Shown here piece by piece: positions 5,898-9,283 of a stretch of 9,283 nt of DNA (positions are counted from its first letter, which is position 1; each line of letters begins with the position of its first letter). The notes below the pieces were generated by a model, which ran no database searches, was not told where the DNA came from, and saw only the letters and a program-made list of their open reading frames with translations. Both the position numbers and the translations under genes were made by a program. Source of the stretch: Capsulimonas sp. (GTDB lineage Bacteria; Armatimonadota; Armatimonadia; Armatimonadales; Capsulimonadaceae); the NCBI GenBank assembly GCA_025963815.1, contig JAOQAA010000055.1, forward strand, positions 1 to 9,283, read 5' to 3'.

Positions 5898-7478
5898 ATG
5901 CGACGTCACACAACCGTTGGAATAAGTATCGCGCTTTGCGCTCTGGCTCCACTTGGAGTCCTTGCAAAACCCGCCAGCACAAAAAAGACAGCAGGCGCCC
6001 GAAAAGCTTCTTCCACGCTGATCAATTTTAACGCCAGTGGACTTCAAACGACCCGCTTCGACTCTGTTGCCGCGGCAATTGACGCACATGATGGGAAAAT
6101 CGCCTATTTTGATGGGATTTTCTATCTGTATGGGACTTCTTACGATTGTGGATATGAGTGGGGAAATAAATCGGCGCCCTTTTGCGGGTTTAAAGTCTAT
6201 ACGTCTGTCGATCTCGTCAACTGGACAGACAAGGGTTTTTTGTTCGACGCCAGAACACCCCTTTGGCAGACGCGCTGCAACGGCGCCACCTATGGCTGCT
6301 ATCGTCCTCATGTGATTTATAACAAAAAAACTAAGCAATACGTCTTGTGGATCAATGTCTACGACAACAGTGTCGGATACCGTGTCTTCACCAGCAGAAC
6401 CCCGGTCGGCCCGTTTTTAGAAACGGCGGAGCCAACACTTGCGGTCAATCATGGCGCCCCCGTTGCGGGCTTGAACAATGGAGATCACGATACTTTCGTG
6501 GATGATGATGGGACAGCGTATCTTGCCTACACCGATTGGAGGACAGGCGGTTCTATCGCGATTGAAAAGCTGAATGCGGATTATACATCCGGGACCGGGC
6601 AGCATGTGAAAAATGTCACTCCGGGCCAGACGGAAGCGCCGGCGCTTTTGAAGCATAACGGCAAATATTACGTTCTCTATTCCGACCCAAACTGTGGATA
6701 CTGCTCCGGCACGGGAACGTCGTATCGAACCGCTCCAAACCCTTTGGGCCCCTGGTCAGACGGCGTGAGAATCAGCGACGATTCCGGCGGCGGCCAGCCT
6801 TCCTTTGTTTCCACGATCAAGCTGGGCGCAAAGGTCATTTTTCTCTACGGAAGCGATCTCTGGAATGACGGCGCCAAGAACGAAGCGCTCGCCAATTTTT
6901 ACTGGGCGCCGCTGACTTTTTCCGCCAACGGGTCCATTAATCGTATTGAACGCCAGAATAAGGTCAGTGTCGCCATCCGGCCGGAGACAGCTCCAAAAGC
7001 CTCCTCCCCCGATCTGGACAACACTTCCGGCGTGAATGGTTTTACAAATTATTGCGACATCGGCGGCAATATCCAGCGTGCGCAGTCATTCGTGGCCACC
7101 CGCACCGGTATTTTAAATGCAGTCTCGTTCTCCACATTTAAAAAAGGTTATCCGGACGCTGGCCTGACCATGGAGATTTACAAGGCCGACACCGATTTCA
7201 AGCCTGTCGGCAGCGCGTTCAGCTCGATCTTAATATTGCCGGAATCCATCGGATGGTCTCCCAAATATACGACCATTCATCCGAATATATTGGTAAAATC
7301 AGGCGTTCGCTACGCAATCGTCGTAAAGTCCGCTTCTACCGGCGGTCGTTATGGCTGTGAATATAATGATTCCGCTCCCTACCCTGGAGGCGGCGCAACT
7401 TATAGCAGTAATGGCGGCGGCTCGTTCTCCGTCGAACAAAACAGGTCTCTTATGTTTCGAACCTTGATTCATAAGTGA
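5898..7478 (+). CDS. Secreted GH43-like glycoside hydrolase, exo-beta-1,3-galactanase-like, with C-terminal beta-sandwich
   Basis: A 526-residue exported protein. The signal peptide is MRRHTTVGISIALCALA with likely cleavage after GVLA. Residues about 50-350 form a GH43-type five-bladed propeller. Recognisable elements are DAHDGKIAYFDGIFYLYGTS (62-81), TSVDLVNWTDKG, YRPHVIYNKKTKQYVLW, GDHDTFVDDDGTAYLAY (195-211) and TEAPALLKHNGKYYVLYS (245-262). By family comparison E246 is the likely general acid, D196 the pKa modulator, and D65 the candidate base. The YRPHVIYN and DDDG segments and overall pattern resemble the GH43 beta-1,3-galactanase group (subfamily 24), so galactan or arabinogalactan is the likeliest substrate, though not proven. 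Residues about 380-526 form a separate beta-sandwich (AQSFVATRTGILNAVSF, LTMEIYKAD, GVRYAIVVKS, APYPGGGATYSSNGG), probably glycan-binding or anchoring. About eight cysteines suggest disulfides. Composition is visibly more AT-rich than the PhyH gene before it. Confidence 0.85.
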   Translation: MRRHTTVGISIALCALAPLGVLAKPASTKKTAGARKASSTLINFNASGLQTTRFDSVAAAIDAHDGKIAYFDGIFYLYGTSYDCGYEWGNKSAPFCGFKVYTSVDLVNWTDKGFLFDARTPLWQTRCNGATYGCYRPHVIYNKKTKQYVLWINVYDNSVGYRVFTSRTPVGPFLETAEPTLAVNHGAPVAGLNNGDHDTFVDDDGTAYLAYTDWRTGGSIAIEKLNADYTSGTGQHVKNVTPGQTEAPALLKHNGKYYVLYSDPNCGYCSGTGTSYRTAPNPLGPWSDGVRISDDSGGGQPSFVSTIKLGAKVIFLYGSDLWNDGAKNEALANFYWAPLTFSANGSINRIERQNKVSVAIRPETAPKASSPDLDNTSGVNGFTNYCDIGGNIQRAQSFVATRTGILNAVSFSTFKKGYPDAGLTMEIYKADTDFKPVGSAFSSILILPESIGWSPKYTTIHPNILVKSGVRYAIVVKSASTGGRYGCEYNDSAPYPGGGATYSSNGGGSFSVEQNRSLMFRTLIHK

Positions 7479-7505
7479 CGTGAACAAAGGCCGACCGCAC
7501 TTCCG

Positions 7506-7958
7506 CTAGGGCAGCAAGCCAAACTGCAGCTGCCCTTCCACCGTCACCAGCTCCAGTCCCCGCATCACGCCCTTGTGCGATTTCTCCACAAGCTCGCTGG
7601 CAGGGGCGCTGGCCACGGGAGGAGTGACGGCGTGCGCCGCCGCAATCGACGCCTGCCGCCGCTGCGCCGCCTTACGCTCGCGAATTTCCAGCGCGGCCTG
7701 ATCCTCCGGTCCCCAGACGATCTTTGTGTCTAGATAACTCTTACGGACATTCCCGGCCTTGCCGGCGCTCGGCGCGCCTGGATGCGTGCTTCGCTTCTCC
7801 GCCATTTGGCGGGAAGTGGAATAATTGTGAACGATCGCGCCGCCCGCAGCAATCAGGCAGCAAAGAACCGCGAAAACAATAGCAACCCTGGGTTTCAATT
7901 TGTCATCTCCATGTTCAGCACTGATCGTTAAGACACGGGTCCGCGAATTAAGTTGCAT
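7506..7958 (-). CDS. Hypothetical single-pass membrane protein
   Basis: I do not recognise this 150-residue protein. It has about 20 polar N-terminal residues, one hydrophobic segment at about 24-42 (VAIVFAVLCCLIAAGGAIV), then a basic, Ala/Pro/Ser-rich region. The pattern fits a bitopic protein with most of its length outside the cytoplasm. Residues about 85-110 (EDQAALEIRERKAAQRRQ) are highly charged and probably helical. The C-terminus (MRGLELVTVEGQLQFGLLP) looks like a short beta-strand tail. The start at 7958 is chosen for an AAGGA site 9 nt upstream; the same frame extends to a GTG at 7994 without a usable site. It lies 63 nt after the zinc-ribbon membrane protein on the same strand, so the two may be an operon with a shared envelope role. 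It converges with the GH43-like gene, with 27 nt between stops. Confidence 0.65.
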   Translation of the reverse strand: MQLNSRTRVLTISAEHGDDKLKPRVAIVFAVLCCLIAAGGAIVHNYSTSRQMAEKRSTHPGAPSAGKAGNVRKSYLDTKIVWGPEDQAALEIRERKAAQRRQASIAAAHAVTPPVASAPASELVEKSHKGVMRGLELVTVEGQLQFGLLP

Positions 7959-7967
7959 CCGCGAGAA

Positions 7968-7972
7968 TCCTT
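7968..7972 (-). promoter_or_regulatory. Ribosome binding site for the 7506-7958 gene
   Basis: AAGGA on the minus strand lies 9 nt before the ATG at 7958-7956 and decides this start. It overlaps a near-repeat of codons from the upstream gene. Confidence 0.5.
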
Positions 7973-8135
7973 GATTTCGATCCTCCCCACCCACCGAAAC
8001 TTCATTGATACGAAACCAGCTTTAATAGTTTTTTCGTATCCAAATGATGTTTCGCACATAATCGCCGGAATCCGCCATGACAAACACGTCGCCATCGTCG
8101 AATTTGTACATGAACCCTTGATTTCCATCCTCGCC
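7969..8135. repeat. Imperfect 20-nt direct repeat (7969-7988 and 8116-8135)
   Basis: The two 20-nt segments match at 18 positions. The right copy is coding sequence of the zinc-ribbon gene (GEDGNQGF on the minus strand). The left copy is in the leader of the next gene, where the same frame would read GEDRNQGF. It may be a remnant of a duplicated gene end, or chance. Confidence 0.4.
8007..8040. repeat. 9-bp perfect inverted repeat spanning a stop codon
   Basis: GATACGAAA (8007-8015) and TTTCGTATC (8032-8040) are perfectly complementary around a 16-nt loop. On the minus strand the right arm is the last codons of the zinc-ribbon gene, its TAA (8024-8022) sits in the loop, and the left arm is in the leader of the next gene. 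The AT-rich stem has no following U-run, so a classic terminator is unlikely. An intercistronic RNA hairpin is possible. Confidence 0.5.
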
Positions 8136-8525
8136 CTTGGTCATCATCGAACCGGCGGAGCCAAATCGAGAATTGACCGACCGCATGCTGTCGCCCACAT
8201 GAATGGCTCCCACCATCTGAGCGCCGCTCAGTCGCACTGGGAACACATTCTCAGGAGCGCTCACTGGGACGGGACGTATGACGGCAGCGGGCAGAGCGGG
8301 ACGCGGCAAAAGATCGTGGATCGCCATACCGACAAATGTGAGAAGAAATGCGGCTCCCCCAAGTCCCCAGAGGAGCATTGGCGAAATATTCCGCCGTCTC
8401 GGAGGCCCATCCACCGGCCGCCGCCCCGTTCTGGGATCGTTTCCGCAATTGGCGCACGCGCGCATAGAAACGTGGATCATCCTTCCACAAGTGGGACAGG
8501 GCGCAGTTTGAGATTCGTATATCAT
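8022..8525 (-). CDS. Zinc-ribbon, single-pass membrane protein with extracytoplasmic C-terminal domain
   Basis: A 167-residue protein of unknown function. An N-terminal zinc ribbon has two Cys pairs: C10/C13 in CPTCG and C24/C27 in CANCG. A basic linker (GPPRRR, 40-45) leads to one transmembrane helix at about 49-70 (PMLLWGLGGAAFLLTFVGMA). The basic side plus the zinc ribbon suggests the N-terminus is cytoplasmic. After a Pro-rich stretch, residues 100-167 form a small domain, SGAQMVGAIHVGDSMRSVNS then RFGSAG, ending in FDDGDVFVMADSGDYVRNII. The G-D-S-x-x-x-V-x-x-x-F-G pattern resembles the SmpA/BamE-like fold, in which a helix precedes FG and short strands follow; this is a shape resemblance only. 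Such zinc-ribbon membrane proteins are common and usually uncharacterised. The ATG at 8525 has only a weak ribosome site. The next gene follows 63 nt downstream on the same strand. Confidence 0.8.
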   Translation of the reverse strand: MIYESQTAPCPTCGRMIHVSMRACANCGNDPRTGRRPVDGPPRRRNISPMLLWGLGGAAFLLTFVGMAIHDLLPRPALPAAVIRPVPVSAPENVFPVRLSGAQMVGAIHVGDSMRSVNSRFGSAGSMMTKGEDGNQGFMYKFDDGDVFVMADSGDYVRNIIWIRKNY

Positions 8526-8668
8526 AAGCTTATCAATCTCAATGACACCCCACCACGAAATAAGTTGCAGGATCTGTTCAGCCTTTCATCAACTTGGCGA
8601 GAAACTTCCACGAAATATTTGCTGGACACTAACCTGAGAACATCATCAAATCCCATACCCACGCCCGA

Positions 8669-8869
8669 TTAGAGGGAGACCCGATAACTATCGTCTTCAG
8701 CAGTGGAGGTCCATACTTGACCGCCATTCTCCTCTATCGCAGTTTCGCATTTCTGCTGAAATATGTGGACAATTTCGCCTTGCGCCAAATCTAATTGGTG
8801 CGCGACATCGTTCATGGTGAGAGGAGCGTCCGGGTCTTCCAGCAGGTTTATGGTAAATGTGATTTTCAT
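8669..8869 (-). CDS. Small acidic hypothetical protein
   Basis: A 66-residue protein I do not recognise. It begins MKITFTINLLEDPDAPLTMN, probably a beta strand, then has an amphipathic helical section (VAHQLDLAQGEIVHIFQQKC, about 25-44), and ends in polar, probably beta-rich sequence (GGQVWTSTAEDDSYRVSL). It is strongly acidic, with about a dozen Asp/Glu against about three Lys/Arg, and has no signal or membrane segment. The ATG at 8869 is 22 nt after the stop of the ABC exporter gene on the same strand, which suggests co-transcription. No clear Shine-Dalgarno is visible. The frame extends upstream only to a TTG inside the ABC gene, an unlikely start. The downstream gap of 143 nt holds no convincing gene. 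Existence is moderately supported; function unknown. Confidence 0.6.
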   Translation of the reverse strand: MKITFTINLLEDPDAPLTMNDVAHQLDLAQGEIVHIFQQKCETAIEENGGQVWTSTAEDDSYRVSL

Positions 8870-8891
8870 AGTTTCAGTTATATACCATGAG

Positions 8892-9283
8892 TCATACGCC
8901 CGCTGTTTCCGCCTCAATTTCGTCCACTGTGGCCGCAAATTGGCTCTGGTTGAGGCGGGCGTAGAAGCCGTTTTGGGCGATGAGCTGGGCGTGACTGCCG
9001 CGCTCGATGATCTCGCCTTGATTGAGGACTAAAATTTGGTCGGCTTCGCGGATGGTGCTCAGGCGGTGGGCGATGACGAAGCTGGTGCGGCCGGCCATCA
9101 GCGATTGCAGGCTGCCCTGGATCAAGCGCTCGGATTCGGTGTCCAAGTTGCTCGTGGCCTCGTCGAGGATCAGGATCTTCGGGTCGGCCAGGATGGCGCG
9201 GGCGATGGTGAGGCGCTGCCGCTGGCCGCCGGAAAGTTTCACGCCGCGCTCGCCGATCAGCGTCTCGTACCCGTCGGCGAGCT
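8892..9283 (-). CDS. ABC exporter ATPase, C-terminal end (MsbA/multidrug type, partial)
   Basis: The frame enters at the right window edge and ends at the TGA at 8894-8892, giving about 129 residues. It is the last part of a nucleotide-binding domain. In order it shows [20 protein letters not shown], carrying the LSGGQ signature; Walker [13 protein letters not shown] with the D-loop; and the H-loop in [20 protein letters not shown]. The wording [18 protein letters not shown] is typical of exporters with a fused transmembrane domain (MsbA, multidrug or lipid flippase type), so the rest of a roughly 600-residue half-transporter should lie beyond the window. A Walker A motif is not in the visible part. 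Apparent ATG-like starts inside this stretch are not real starts; V at 9242 is a GTG within the conserved motif. The substrate cannot be told from this fragment. A small acidic protein gene follows closely downstream. Confidence 0.95.
   Translation of the reverse strand, partial: LADGYETLIGERGVKLSGGQRQRLTIARAILADPKILILDEATSNLDTESERLIQGSLQSLMAGRTSFVIAHRLSTIREADQILVLNQGEIIERGSHAQLIAQNGFYARLNQSQFAATVDEIEAETAGV

Noticed and set aside
7509..7535. GGGCAGC/GCTGCCC hairpin about 30 nt after the GH43-like stop, as a terminator
   Set aside because: The 7-bp stem has a 13-nt loop and no U-run after it, and it lies in the coding end of the minus-strand gene, so it is not convincing as an intrinsic terminator.
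7953..8672. 239-codon open frame on the plus strand
   Set aside because: It is antisense to the zinc-ribbon gene, which has clear CxxC pairs and a membrane helix. Its own product is low-complexity His/Arg/Pro-rich sequence without a domain.

Overview
The window looks like chromosomal DNA of a free-living, polysaccharide-degrading bacterium. Armatimonadota (Capsulimonas-like) is my best guess, with Planctomycetota, Verrucomicrobiota or Lentisphaerota as alternatives. The guess rests on three things: a DUF1559/H-X9-DG pseudopilin-type protein, very large secreted glycoside hydrolases beside an AraC regulator and a PhyH-family dioxygenase, and moderately high but uneven GC. No marker gene fixes the taxonomy.

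Left part, plus strand (1-7478). The window opens inside the 3' end of a DUF1559-type protein gene (2-508). Next is a 1156-residue secreted GH106 alpha-L-rhamnosidase (553-4023). Its catalytic domain is interrupted by a carbohydrate-binding-like beta-sandwich whose two halves appear in swapped order. An AraC-family regulator (4037-5005) starts 13 nt after the rhamnosidase stop, behind a good Shine-Dalgarno, so the two are probably one transcript. A sigma70-like promoter (5028-5056) then precedes a PhyH-type Fe(II)/2-oxoglutarate dioxygenase (5091-5873). This is followed after 24 nt by a secreted GH43-like five-bladed propeller enzyme with a C-terminal beta-sandwich (5898-7478). The GH43-like protein most resembles the exo-beta-1,3-galactanase group. 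Together with a rhamnosidase this suggests attack on rhamnose-capped arabinogalactan or related pectic side chains, with the AraC protein as the probable local sugar-responsive regulator. No SusC/D pair or sugar transporter is visible.

Right part, minus strand (9283-7506). Reading leftward there is the C-terminal end of an ABC exporter ATPase (8892-9283, cut by the window edge), a 66-residue acidic protein of unknown function (8669-8869), a zinc-ribbon plus transmembrane protein (8022-8525), and a single-pass membrane protein of unknown function (7506-7958). The last two are separated by 63 nt. That gap holds part of a 9-bp inverted repeat spanning the upstream stop codon, and an 18/20 near-repeat of the upstream gene's coding sequence. 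The two halves of the window converge at 7479-7505.

I saw no rRNA, tRNA, CRISPR array, insertion sequence or phage gene. The most unusual feature is the apparently circularly permuted module inside the GH106 catalytic domain.
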